NCBI GenBank assembly: GCA_049487715.1
Contig: CP150588.1
Span: 62,001-126,000, forward strand
From: Pycnococcus provasolii
Taxonomy: Eukaryota; Chlorophyta; Pseudoscourfieldiophyceae; Pseudoscourfieldiales
Reading direction: 5' to 3'
DNA: 64,000 nt
The notes under the pieces were generated by a model. That model searched no databases. It was not told where the DNA came from and saw nothing but the letters and a program-made list of their open reading frames with translations. A program made the translations under genes and the position numbers. Every line of letters starts with the position of its first letter. Position 1 is the first letter of the stretch. This document shows positions 1 to 10,308 of this stretch, piece by piece.

Positions 1-1190
1 GGTATCGCAAGCACGGTATCTGCGAGATGAGCCACCGCTGCACGGAGCTGCCGACTCGAAGAGTATTTGAGTTTGCTGCTCGCGTGCGTCACTGCGCCAC
101 AGAGGCGCGACAGTTGGTCGGATGGCATGAAGCTTGCTGGCAGGGCGGTGCACTGCAAGAGAGCGGCTACACCACGCAAGATGGCGGCACACTGCCGTTC
201 GGCATGAGCTCCTTTGCTCTCGTCGTGCCGCAGCGCGGTTAGAACTGCCGATGCACCCATCGCCACCGCGCCAGCCAAAGCTGCGGCAAGACTCATGATG
301 CGACCATTATCATTTTTCTGGCTGCTGCTGAGCAGTCGGAATGTGGCTGCGGAGTAGTATTTCCACCTTGCGAGAACCAGCAATTCGTTTGCGTTTGCGT
401 TTGCGTTTGCGTTTGCGTTTGCGTTTGCGTTTGCGTTTGCGTTGGCGGCATCTTCTCCTTCTCCTTCTGCGTCTGCGTCTGCTTCTCCTTCTGCGTCTGT
501 ATCTCCTTCTCCTGCTTCTTCATCGTCACCAGCGGCGGCGGCGGCGGCGGCGTGATTTTCGGCGATGCGGCACAACGCATCCTTAAGGTGCGCAACGAGC
601 GCGGCGGCGTATCCCACCTCGTCAGCTCTCAGATGCGCCAACTCGTCAGTATCTGAGCTCGCCGTCGCGGCGTTCACGAGCCACGCGACTCTGCTCGGCG
701 GCGCACCTCGTTCTCGCATCGCCTCAAGCACGTCTTCGGCAAGCATAGGTGGCGGTGGTATGGGAAGCACGTTGAAGGCGACGTCGTGGTGTGCGTTTCG
801 TGGTATGACGGCAACGCGTGGAAATCGCACGTGCGACGCAGACTTGTGCTGTGTTTGTGTTGTTTCCAGGCACGCGGCTGACCACCTCGCTCGCACTAAA
901 ATGGCGTGATGTCTTGCAAGTTGCTTGACGTCAGCGGCGGGGTCCGACACGGAGTCCAGCCACACGTCCATGACGGCGAGGGGAACACGTTGGTACACAT
1001 AGCTGTTTGACGACGACGACGAGGAGGATGAAGAGGTTGTTGGTTGTTGTTGTTGTCGCTCGGCTTGCCTCGCGACACGACTTCTTTCTAGGTAAAGCTG
1101 AACCGTTCCCCACGTTTGTCGCGCGAACGACGCCGATGCGAACATTTTCTGGCAGGAGTGGTATTCTTCCTCCGTGTGATTATTCTTATC

Positions 1191-1237
<47 letters not shown>

Positions 1238-1643
1238 TCTCGATGCGTGTGATATGTTTCTCCATCCGTGATATCGTGGTGTTGGGAGCGTTCATCGCCG
1301 CCGCCGCCTCCTCAAGGATTGTGGACGCGTCGTGGAAGGGCATGGCATTGTGGTTCGCCCCTGCGTTTAACGCCGCAGCTGCCGATCCGACGAGCGCCGG
1401 GTCCGCGTGTGTTTGCGCCGCGACCAGTCCCGCATTACCACCCCCACCACCCCCACGAGAACCACCACCACCACCCCCACGAGAACCACCACGAGAGCCC
1501 CCACCACACCCAGGAGGCGGCGGCGTTTTGAATCCACGCGTCAACGCCCTTGATGATAATATAAACTCCTCAGGAGGCTCAGGGGCACCATGAAGAGGCG
1601 CGTTTTCATGGAGCGCGTCATGGAACACATCCAGAAACGCCAT
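1..1643 (-). CDS. MED12: Mediator subunit 12-like protein, N-terminal part (runs off left edge)
   Basis: One uninterrupted frame runs from ATG at 1643 (an in-frame TAG lies just upstream) to the window edge, about 547 codons with no stop. The start MAFLDVFHDALHEN is followed by EEFILSSRALTRGF, which resembles the conserved 'EE.L....V..G' segment at the start of MED12. Glycine-rich, poly-Q, poly-S, poly-A and acidic/AN-repeat spacers separate conserved-looking blocks. Near residue 305 the block EDVLEAMRERGAPPSRVAWL fits the plant MED12 stretch 'EVLIRNNVPLLRATWFIK', and LARWKYYSAATFRLL near residue 437 fits the 'KWWYMVRLL' segment. MED12 belongs to the Mediator kinase module that controls RNA polymerase II. 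The block order supports the call, but spacing is stretched by low complexity. The C-terminal part is outside the window. Another large regulatory protein is possible. Confidence 0.55.
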
Positions 1644-1700
1644 TCTATTCTATCGCCGGGTCCCGGGAATGATGATGAAAAAAGGGGGGGGGGGGGGGAG

Positions 1701-1709
1701 GGGCGAAGC
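1701..1709. repeat. 9-bp target site duplication, left copy
   Basis: GGGCGAAGC directly abuts the left end of the inverted-repeat element. An exact copy lies at 3191-3199 beside the right end. Nine base pairs is the usual duplication length for Mutator-like DNA transposons. Confidence 0.8.
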
Positions 1710-2035
1710 GAGAGGGGGATAATGGCGGAATGATCACAGTGGTAGTGGTGCAAGACCAACACCGGGTCCCCAGAATAACGGGAAAATTACTACCGAAAAT
1801 TTACTGGTGCATTTACTGGTGCAGACTAAATTCACGGTACAAGAGTTGGGTTTTTCTGGGAAGCACGACCTGAGTGCCCGTACTCTCGTACCGGTTTGGG
1901 TGAAGGGCCGACCTATCGCCCCGTTGTTCCCCGCCGACCTAACGCCCCGTTGTGGAGGGTTCAGGGTTCCTCCTGGAGGTGGCGAAAAAACGACTGCCTC
2001 AAGCAAGGCCATCTCCGCCATCGCCATCACCAGCA
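1710..2035 (+). repeat. Left terminal inverted repeat
   Basis: About 326 bp, matching the reverse complement of 2866-3190 with only a few differences, for example TTCACGGTAC here against TTCACGTTAC in the other arm. Confidence 0.8.
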
Positions 2036-2042
2036 GGAACAG

Positions 2043-2477
2043 ATGAAGGGCAAGGACCGGTGTCGGAGCTCGAGCCCTGGCTCCGACGACTCGGCAAGCA
2101 ACGCCGAGCAACGCAAGTCGTCGGAGGTGCAGGAGAAACCGTTCCGTATACCGCACAAGGCTAAGGTGGGGGAGTCCGTGACCGGACTCCTCGTCGCCGG
2201 CAGGGCCGAGGCCGAGGCCGCCGCCGTCGCCGCCAAAGCCGCCGCCGCCGCAAGGGACGCCGCCAAAGCCGCAAGGGACTCCGAGCAGTGGCGTTGCGGC
2301 CGCCTAAGGGACGGCACCGAGCCGCAACCCTTCTTTGGTTGTGTGTGGGGATCCTGCGGCCAGATGAACTATTATACTAAACCACGATGCCGTACGTGCA
2401 AAAAACTATGGGTGGGCCGTGTTTTCGAGCACGAGCTCACCCAGCAGGGGCAAGCCGCCGCCAACGCCTTCCCGTGA
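2043..2477 (+). CDS. Small protein with a RanBP2-type zinc finger, carried inside the MULE
   Basis: The ATG at 2043 opens 144 codons just inside the left inverted repeat. The N-terminal half is charged and serine-rich. The middle is a degenerate Ala/Arg/Asp helix-like stretch (AAKAAAAARDAAKAARD). The C-terminal part has CVWGSC, an Asn, then CRTC, with spacing C-x4-C-x3-N-x6-C-x2-C. That is the arrangement of a RanBP2-type zinc finger, a fold that binds RNA or ubiquitin. It may be a captured host fragment or an element-encoded accessory protein. No catalytic transposase motif is present, and expression is unproven. Confidence 0.4.
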   Translation: MKGKDRCRSSSPGSDDSASNAEQRKSSEVQEKPFRIPHKAKVGESVTGLLVAGRAEAEAAAVAAKAAAAARDAAKAARDSEQWRCGRLRDGTEPQPFFGCVWGSCGQMNYYTKPRCRTCKKLWVGRVFEHELTQQGQAAANAFP

Positions 2478-2600
2478 GGCTGACCATCAGGCTTCCCGCT
2501 TTCTTCTCTAGGGCGGCGTGCGTATCCGCCGACGCGAGCACCGTGCTAAGGGCGCGTAGCCCGTGACATGGGAACCCTGCCATCCTGCCCTGCTGCTCCT

Positions 2601-2855
2601 CGTCCTGCTGGCCGCGCCTTAAGGCTGGCCTTGACCTGCGTCCTCCAGTTGCTCGCTCCTCCCGCCGCCTGCTCGTCCTGCTGGCCGCGCCTTAAGGCTG
2701 GCCTTGACACTGCGTCCCTGCAGTTGCTCCTGCTGCCCTGCTGCTGCTGCTCGTCCTGCTGGCCGCGCCTTAAGGCTGGCCTTGACCCTGCGTCCCTGCA
2801 GTTGCTCCTCGCCCCCCTCCCGCTCGTCCTGCTGGCCGCGCCTTAAGGCTGGCCT
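2601..2855 (+). repeat. Tandem repeat inside the MULE, units of about 72-78 bp
   Basis: The core CGTCCTGCTGGCCGCGCCTT followed by AAGGCTGGCC recurs at about 2601, 2674, 2752 and 2824. That makes four imperfect units with variable CTGCTG-rich linkers. Confidence 0.75.
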
Positions 2856-2865
2856 GACCGCCGCG

Positions 2866-3190
2866 GTGGTGATGGCGATGATCTGAGATGGCCTTGCTTG
2901 AGGCAGTCGTTTTTTCGCCACCTCCAGGAGGAACCCTGAACCCTCCACAACGGGGCGTTAGGTCGGCGGGGAACAACGGGGCGATAGGTCGGCCCTTCAC
3001 CCAAACCGGTACGAGAGTACGGGCACTCAGGTCGTGCTTCCCAGAAAAACCCAACTCTTGTAACGTGAATTTAGTCTGCACCAGTAAATGCACCAGTAAA
3101 TTTTCGGTAGTAATTTTCCCGTTATTCTGGGGACCCGGTGTTGGTCTTGCACCACTACCACTGTGATCATTCCGCCATTATCCCCCTCTC
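2866..3190 (-). repeat. Right terminal inverted repeat
   Basis: Inverted partner of 1710-2035, ending CCCCCTCTC at 3190. Confidence 0.8.
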
Positions 3191-3199
3191 GGGCGAAGC
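3191..3199. repeat. 9-bp target site duplication, right copy
   Basis: GGGCGAAGC, identical to 1701-1709. Confidence 0.8.
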
Positions 3200-3265
3200 A
3201 GATCTCCCCAACAAGCGGGTGGGTTAGGGTTTACAGCTCGGGTTAGGGTTAGAAAGTATAATCAG

Positions 3266-4372
3266 TTAACGTTGCCGCTGCCTTGTCGCTCGCGCTTCCT
3301 CCAAGCGTTCCTCAAGCATGTCCACGCCAACCTCCCAGTACTGCACGGCGCCGCGATTCATATCGATCCAGTCAACTTGACCGAGAGCTTGCAAGTCAGA
3401 TGGGGCAGCGCTCAGGAATTCGCCGATGCGCTTCTTGTCGTCAACCGTAATCACGGGCTGAATTGATGCGCCGACGCTCTGCGCCCATCTCAGCTCTTTG
3501 AGGCAAAACTCACGGCGGAAAAATGCGTGATCGGGATTGTCGCCGCCGCCTGTGACGATCGCAATCACCATCGTCGAATTTTTGGCACCCTCCTCCATAG
3601 CTGCGACATCGCGCTTCTTCATCTTCACATCAAGCCACACGCGCAATCCACGTTTCTCAAAACTCGCGAACAGAGCCTCGGCCATCACGACGGCATTCGC
3701 GTCACGTTGGCAGTGACTGATAAATACATCCCATTCACCAGGTAAGTTAATGTGTGACACCGTGGCGGTGGCTTCACTGTGATGAGGTTTGCTCGCGACG
3801 GAGGAGGTGGTGGTGGTGGTCATATTTGTAGGAGGAAGATGATTCTTCGCCTCCGCCTGTCTTAAGAAAGAAGCCACTTCGGAGAAGGCTCCGTTCTCTT
3901 CTGCTAATTCGAGCGGGGTTTTGTTCTGTTTTCCACGCACGTGTACGCCTTGAGGATACTGCTCCACGAGGTAGCGCACCACGTCCAAGGGAGCAGAGAA
4001 ACGTGCCGCCTCGTGCAGGGGGAGCTGCCCATCGTTGCTCTTCTCTCTCACGCCGTCAGGATACTTCTCCACGAGGTAGCGCACCACGTCCAAGGGAGCT
4101 TTGTTGTCTGCCGCAAAGTGCAGGGGGAGATTCCCGTAGATGCTCTTCTCTCTCACGCCGTCAGGATACTTCTCCACGAGGTAACGCACCACGTCCAAGG
4201 GAGCTTCGTTGGCTGCAGCCCAGTGCAAGGGGAGAACCCCGTATTTGTTCTTCTGTCTCACCTGCCCAGGGTTGCTTTGGATGCGTGCACGCACGCCGTC
4301 CCAGTTCTTGTCGATAATCAGTCTGTGCAACTCCGTCAAACCGTCCGATTCCGTACTCGCCCCGCACCCCAT
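3266..4372 (-). CDS. Ankyrin-repeat protein with C-terminal TIR domain
   Basis: 368 residues, started at the ATG giving MGCGAS. That is a strong N-myristoylation context (Gly2) with a palmitoylatable Cys3, so membrane anchoring is likely. Residues about 45-160 hold four ankyrin-like repeats, two almost identical (APLDVVRYLVEKYPDGVREK). After a Thr/Ser linker comes a TIR domain (about 214-325): WDVFISH, then FEKRGLRVWLD, then AAMEEGAKNSTMVIAIV, then FCLKELRWA. The Glu pair before GAKNS sits where TIR NADases carry their catalytic Glu; assigning enzyme activity is inference. TIR domains act in immune-type signalling or NAD+ cleavage. A longer frame reaches 4570 but lacks a better start. The flank shared with the divergent eIF3L gene is full of TTAGGG-like repeats. 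A broken relative of the TIR type lies at 36.9 kb. Confidence 0.8.
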   Translation of the reverse strand: MGCGASTESDGLTELHRLIIDKNWDGVRARIQSNPGQVRQKNKYGVLPLHWAAANEAPLDVVRYLVEKYPDGVREKSIYGNLPLHFAADNKAPLDVVRYLVEKYPDGVREKSNDGQLPLHEAARFSAPLDVVRYLVEQYPQGVHVRGKQNKTPLELAEENGAFSEVASFLRQAEAKNHLPPTNMTTTTTSSVASKPHHSEATATVSHINLPGEWDVFISHCQRDANAVVMAEALFASFEKRGLRVWLDVKMKKRDVAAMEEGAKNSTMVIAIVTGGGDNPDHAFFRREFCLKELRWAQSVGASIQPVITVDDKKRIGEFLSAAPSDLQALGQVDWIDMNRGAVQYWEVGVDMLEERLEEARATRQRQR

Positions 4373-4669
4373 CTCTCTCAGGCTGTCCACCCGCAAGCTT
4401 CCACCCGGCCCAAAGCGAGTTAGCGAGCCACACCACACCAAGCCGCACGTCGACGACCTGAACGGCGCGACTGACACGCACACACCCGGCCTGCAAGCTG
4501 ATGTGATGTGATGATGGAGTGATGGACGGTGCGGCCGTGCGTGTGGGCCCCGCGGAAATAAAATAAGCACGACGCAAGGGAGTGAGACCGTTAAGCTTAC
4601 GAGGTAGGCTGGTAGGGTAGGAAAATAGAAGGAATTCAGAAGAATCTCCGTCAGAACTTTACGATAGAC

Positions 4670-4877
4670 TAGGGTTTCCAGCCAGGGCTAGGGTTAGAGG
4701 GCTAGGGCTAGAAAGTCAAAGGTACTAAAGTTAGGGTTTCCAGCCAGGGCTAGGGCTAGGGTTAGAAAGTCAAAGTTAGGGTTAGAGAGTTAGGGCTAGG
4801 GCTAGGGTTAGAGAGTTAGAGAGTTAGGGTTAGGGTTAGGGTTAGGGTTAGAGAGTTAGGGCTAGGGTTAGAGGGCT
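4670..4877. repeat. Degenerate telomere-like TTAGGG/CTAGGG array in a divergent promoter
   Basis: A run of TTAGGG, CTAGGG and GTTAGAGAG units fills most of the 669-bp gap between the divergent ankyrin-TIR and eIF3L genes. The purest part, about four TTAGGG units, is near 4828-4850. Nothing else is recognisable in the gap. Confidence 0.8.
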
Positions 4878-5041
4878 ACGATAGTGCTCGGAGACCTTGT
4901 ATTGTAACCGGTATCCCCCCCCTCCTTGAGCCTTCTTTGGACTTTTCTTCTCCCTCCCCCCTCCTCCACCCAGGTCCTCCTCCGCCGCCACTGCCTCTTC
5001 ATTCCCCCCATCCCGTTCCTGGAGCTCGATCAGTAGCAGCC

Positions 5042-6610
5042 ATGGCGTCCTCCTCCTCCACTCCTGGTGGTGAGGGTAACCAGCCTTCACCATTTCTTGG
5101 CATGCCTGACCTCGCGCGCCAGTTCGTCAGCTACCTCTACAGACACATACGCGAAAGAAACGTTCCAGAAATACACGTCATGATCAACAGCTCGTTTCCG
5201 AAACTATCCGAAAGGTACTTCAAGGCGTCCGCGTGGCCGTCACCAGAAGCTGTTGCCGCACTCGTCGACCACGACCACGTATTCATGCTGCTCTACAAGG
5301 AACTGTACTACAGACACATTTACCGACAACCGGCGCCGCTCATTGAACACCGCGTCGCGAGCTGGGCCAACTACCAGGCACTCTTTGGGGTCATCCTGCA
5401 CGGAAACCCGAACATGTTCCTGCCGCCGTCGTGGCTCTTCAGCATGATCGACGAGTTCGCGTACCAGTTTCAGAGCTTTCAGCACTACCGCGCGAAAGAC
5501 GCGTCGTCGCGATCGGACGAAGAAACAGCCGTGCTCGCGCAGGCGCAGCAGGAAAACGTCTGGAACCCGTCGCACGTGCTCAACTACCTCCAGGCGCTCG
5601 TCGACAAAAGCGAGGTGGTGGAGAAACTCAAGCGCGCAAACGCAACTGGACGTGGCGACGCGTCCGTCCTCGAAAACGCGCACATCTCCAACGTGCTCCC
5701 TCTGCTCGGATACTACTCGCTCGTCGGACTGTGCCGTGTTCACTGCCTTCTCGGCGACTTTCACAGTGCGCTCGACGTGCTGAGCCCCATCCACCTCAGC
5801 AGGCCAGGGTACTACGTGCGCGTGCCAGCCAGCCACGCGAGCGTTCTCTACCACGCAGGCTTCGCCTACATGGCAAGCCGGAGGTACGTGGACGCCATCC
5901 GGTGCTTGAGTGGCGCGTGCGTTGCGGTGTCGCGCGCGCGCGTTGGATTCCGAGGAACGCCGAGCACGCTCGAGGCTCTGCTGAAGCGCGCGGAGCAGAG
6001 CTACGCGCTCCTCGCGTGCTGCCTCGCGCTCGTGCCTAGATGGGAGGCGGTGGACGAGGCTGTTGCCACGACGCTCAAGACGGATGTCTGGGCAACGCGC
6101 ATGTCGCGTCTCGAGGGTGGTGAGGAGGGTTTGTTCGACGAGCTGTTTTCGTACGGCTGTCCGAAGTTTGTCACGCTCGTCGAGGATGACCACACGCAGG
6201 CTTTTCGAGCTCAGCTCGCGCTGTTCATGCACGACGTGCGCGCGCGCATCGCCGCCGCTTCTGTCGCTTCGTACCTGAGGCTGTACTCGTCCATCAGCCT
6301 GGACAAGCTCGCCGTCTTAAGCGGCGAGGAGGTTTCCGTCGTGCGGCAGAGCCTCATGTCCCTTCGTTCGCAGAGCCAGATCAAGACGGTTCCAGCGTCG
6401 GCAGCGCACAACGCGAGCGCGAGTGCGACGGAGGGCACGTTCCTTTCCTACGATCGCATCGACTTCAAAATTGAGGGCGACATCGTTCGCGTGATTGACG
6501 GCGCGGATGCGAAGACGCGAGGACACGGCGCATCGAGCAACTACGCGCCTTTTTTTGCGAGCGCGCTTCAGAGCCTGGACGTGCTCTTAAAGGGCGAGAC
6601 GACGGCATAG
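5042..6610 (+). CDS. EIF3L: Eukaryotic translation initiation factor 3 subunit L
   Basis: 522 residues, typical for eIF3L. The start is ATGG at 5042 in good context; the frame is open upstream, but those residues are proline-rich and unlike the family. Diagnostic stretches are SFPKLSERYFKASAWPSPE, MLLYKELYYRHIY, and SWLFSMIDEFAYQFQSF near residues 130-145. The C-terminal half is the helical PCI-like region (SFLSYDRIDFKIEGDIVRV near the end). eIF3L is a non-core subunit of the eIF3 complex, which helps recruit the 40S subunit to mRNA. No intron is seen. TTAGGG-type repeats end about 165 bp upstream of the start. Confidence 0.95.
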   Translation: MASSSSTPGGEGNQPSPFLGMPDLARQFVSYLYRHIRERNVPEIHVMINSSFPKLSERYFKASAWPSPEAVAALVDHDHVFMLLYKELYYRHIYRQPAPLIEHRVASWANYQALFGVILHGNPNMFLPPSWLFSMIDEFAYQFQSFQHYRAKDASSRSDEETAVLAQAQQENVWNPSHVLNYLQALVDKSEVVEKLKRANATGRGDASVLENAHISNVLPLLGYYSLVGLCRVHCLLGDFHSALDVLSPIHLSRPGYYVRVPASHASVLYHAGFAYMASRRYVDAIRCLSGACVAVSRARVGFRGTPSTLEALLKRAEQSYALLACCLALVPRWEAVDEAVATTLKTDVWATRMSRLEGGEEGLFDELFSYGCPKFVTLVEDDHTQAFRAQLALFMHDVRARIAAASVASYLRLYSSISLDKLAVLSGEEVSVVRQSLMSLRSQSQIKTVPASAAHNASASATEGTFLSYDRIDFKIEGDIVRVIDGADAKTRGHGASSNYAPFFASALQSLDVLLKGETTA

Positions 6611-6978
6611 AAGTGACCTCCTGCCTTACTTAAGTGAGTAAGTAAGTAAGCACATCATCCGTTTGACTCCAAAACCTGACCCGACCCGACCCATACTAAG
6701 TACCAAATAAGGCTATCGTAGTACATACTCGTGCTAATCAATCAACCGACAAGTAAGGGTAAGTCAATCGACCGACAAGTAAGGGCAAGCGTGCTTTGCT
6801 TTGCTGTGCATGTGCTGCGAGGCGTGCTTTGCTGTGCCTGTGCCTGTGCCTGTGCTGTGCGTTGTTCCCTCCGAACCGGTATCCCCCCCCCCACCCCCGG
6901 GAGAGTTTATTCCACCCCGAACTCGCCCCAAAACCCTCTGCCCCTGTCGTCGTCGTCGTCGTCATCCTGCTGCCTGCC
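6611..6978. other. Intergenic, promoter side of the NDUFV2 gene
   Basis: Contains a short GTAAGTAAGTAAG run, a GACCCGACCCGACCC repeat, a duplicated AATCAACCGACAAGTAAGGG-like segment (about 6737-6785) and TGTGCCTGTGCC low complexity. No gene or TTAGGG array is visible. Confidence 0.5.
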
Positions 6979-8402
<1,424 letters not shown>

Positions 8403-8704
8403 GGCGCGTAAGCGATTGGCGGCACATTGGTTTGTGCCTAAAGGAAAACGGGCAATGGAATGGCGTCGGCGTCGAACACGTGGAAGTGTGTTTGTAAATG
8501 ACTTTGATTCCTCGAACACAAGCGACATCACTGAATGCAGTTGTATCGTAGTCTTGCATTAATTCATGCCTAGTACTACTATTGCATGGCTGCACCTGGA
8601 CAAGATCCCTGGGGGCTGGTTGGGTGGTGGTGTGGCCCATGCCTGCCTGAATGCTTAGAAAAAATCTAATCATGTTACAATAATCTATACGTGTAGTGTG
8701 TCGC
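8403..8704. other. Convergent 3' flanks, no gene seen
   Basis: 302 bp between the ends of the NDUFV2 and SMIM4-like genes. No repeat or RNA gene was recognised. Confidence 0.5.
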
Positions 8705-9025
8705 TCACGGCTTTGACTGCGACGTCGCCGGTGATGGCGACGCGTCACCACCCGAGCCGTGCTTATGCACCTTCATCATATCCCCAACCCACGACGGCTG
8801 GCCGAGTTCCTGCGCCTCTCTTCGCCGGTCCGCTTCGATCGCGGTCACCTTCGAGTAGAAGCCCGTCGCGATCATGAACGACTCCATCGCAGCGCCGGTC
8901 ACGAACGAGACGACCGCGACGCCCATGAGGAAGGAGGGGGAGAGAGAGCCCTGCGATGCTACTGACGAGCGCTTCTTGGGACCGCGCGAGAGAAAACGCG
9001 AGTACGAGCTGTACCGGCTCGCCAT
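8705..9025 (-). CDS. Small single-pass membrane protein, SMIM4/UQCC5-like
   Basis: 106 residues from the ATG at 9025. After a basic N-terminus (RFLSRGPKKR) comes one hydrophobic helix, SFLMGVAVVSFVTGAAMESF (about 30-49), then MIATGFYSKVTAIEADRRRE. The pattern hydrophobic helix - AMExFMI - FY..VT - E-A..R-RE parallels human SMIM4 (UQCC5), an inner-mitochondrial-membrane assembly factor for complex III. The match is short and made from memory of the family pattern, so function is tentative. The C-terminal 25 residues are Ser/Pro/Gly-rich and unconserved-looking. It is tail-to-tail with the complex I gene. Confidence 0.5.
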   Translation of the reverse strand: MASRYSSYSRFLSRGPKKRSSVASQGSLSPSFLMGVAVVSFVTGAAMESFMIATGFYSKVTAIEADRRREAQELGQPSWVGDMMKVHKHGSGGDASPSPATSQSKP

Positions 9026-9364
9026 GGAGAACTTCTGGGATGGCGAGGCGATACCACCCGAAAAAGTTGTTTAGACACCCTAACTTGGGGATCCCTCTTT
9101 GGTTCTTTTCAATTGGATTGATTGGCCCTTCCTTCCATCCTTCTCCAGACTCCATTCCAGGCTGCCAGGCAGGGGAAAACCTTGGCCTTTTGGCCTTTTG
9201 GGATCCCGGTCGGCACAGTGTCATACTTTGTTGGTGGTGGTGATTTTTTGTCAATCAATTGAATGACGCCATACCTTCAATACGCCGCCGCCGCCGCCGC
9301 TGCTCGACGAACGCAACTTCGTACATACGACGAAAGAAGGCCGGGCGTATAGTTGCCACATTAC

Positions 9365-9690
9365 CTAGTCATACGATTTTCGGGGTGGTCATGACGCGTC
9401 ATGTGACGGTCATGACCCCGACGTCATGACGTTACCTCGTCATGACCCCCTCCTCAGAAAAAAAGGGTTAGGACTAACCCCGAATCCAAACCCCGAATCC
9501 GCCGCCGACCATTTTCATGGTGTTAAGGTGATTTCTGCACAGGGTGTAAGGGTTTTCTGGTGGGGGAGGGCAAATTTCCTTAAAACCCTAAGTCACGGCG
9601 CGGGTCACAGGAAATCGGGGGGTGGTCATGACGCGTCATGACTTACCCCCGTTACCAGGTCACCGGTGACCCGGGTCATGACCCGTGGCA
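9365..9690. repeat. Dispersed palindrome-rich repeat, copy 1
   Basis: Dense copies of the palindromes GTCATGAC and ATGACGCGTCAT surround a unique core. Bases 9480-9538 match the reverse complement of 38764-38822 almost exactly over 59 bp (core GACCATTTTCATGGTGTTAA). Copy 2 has the same palindromes on its other side. No ORF is present. Confidence 0.7.
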
Positions 9691-10244
9691 ACTATAGCCG
9701 GGCGCACCTCCTCGAGCCATCTCGACATTAGGCCCAAGTTTTCGTGCGGATCCGCCGGAGAGGACTATATATATGGACGATGGAGGAGGACTAAAGTTCT
9801 TGTGATTTTGAGCAAGGCTCTAAAGACGGTATTAGATGAGCTCTTTGGATCGAAGTATGGAGATGGTTGGATGGATCATGAGGCTGACAACAAGACTCTT
9901 GGAAGACCTAGATGCATTGTAGGCGACATATGCTGTGCCTCGGCCACAACGCGCGGCACCAGTTCCGCAGTTCGCCGGTTGGCTTTTCGTCGTGCACAAT
10001 TGTACTGCCATAATCAACAACAAACAGTTCAGGTGACGAGGACGGCACGTGGACGCCGACTTACGAGGGATTGCGGTTCCTCACGCAACGCACGACGGCC
10101 GTACGACATGGAGATGCGATCGAGACGACGGACAACCGCCCGGTTCTTCAATTTCGCGCGCCTCGTTTGGAAACACGCCGTACGCCGTCGAGGATCTGCG
10201 CATTCCTTCCGGCACCTAAAGGAATGTGAGGGACACATTACATA
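9691..10244. other. Unassigned stretch with a possible orphan exon
   Basis: A TATATATA run sits near 9766. From 10033 to 10229 (+) a frame after a CAG reads GDEDGTWTPTYEGLRFLTQ and ends with TGA 16 bp before the neighbouring gene's stop. Composition looks protein-like, but no start, partner exon or family was found. Upstream frames (SKALKTVLDELFGSKYGDGW near 9808) also look coding but are broken. It could be a decayed gene. Confidence 0.25.
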
Positions 10245-10270
10245 TTACACCATCGTTGTTGTGGTGGTGG

Positions 10271-10308
<38 letters not shown>

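Larger units (their letters stand above)
1710..3190. mobile_element. Mutator-like (MULE/foldback) DNA element with long terminal inverted repeats
   Basis: The element is 1,481 bp. It begins GAGAGGGGGATAATGGCGG and ends with the exact reverse complement. Its inverted repeats (about 1710-2035 and 2866-3190) are about 325 bp and nearly identical, which points to recent insertion or gene conversion. It is flanked by a perfect 9-bp duplication. Long inverted repeats plus a 9-bp duplication are the classical Mutator signature. No transposase is visible, so it would be non-autonomous. The interior holds a short zinc-finger ORF and a tandem repeat block. Confidence 0.8.

Noticed and set aside
341-586. 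Plus-strand frame rich in LRLRLR
   Set aside because: Antisense of the AN/QT-encoding repeat inside the MED12-like gene; composition is driven by a GCAAAC tandem repeat.
1807-3093. Two mirror-image ORFs starting MHLLVQTKFT in the element arms
   Set aside because: They are the same inverted-repeat sequence read in opposite directions, with no family match, so treated as part of the arms and not as genes.
3201-3262. TTAGGG repeats considered as a true chromosome end
   Set aside because: They are short, degenerate, internal and recur at many intergenic sites with genes on both sides.
5240-6232. Long minus-strand ORF opposite eIF3L
   Set aside because: Shadow frame, Arg/His/Val-rich, caused by GC-rich codon use of the real gene.
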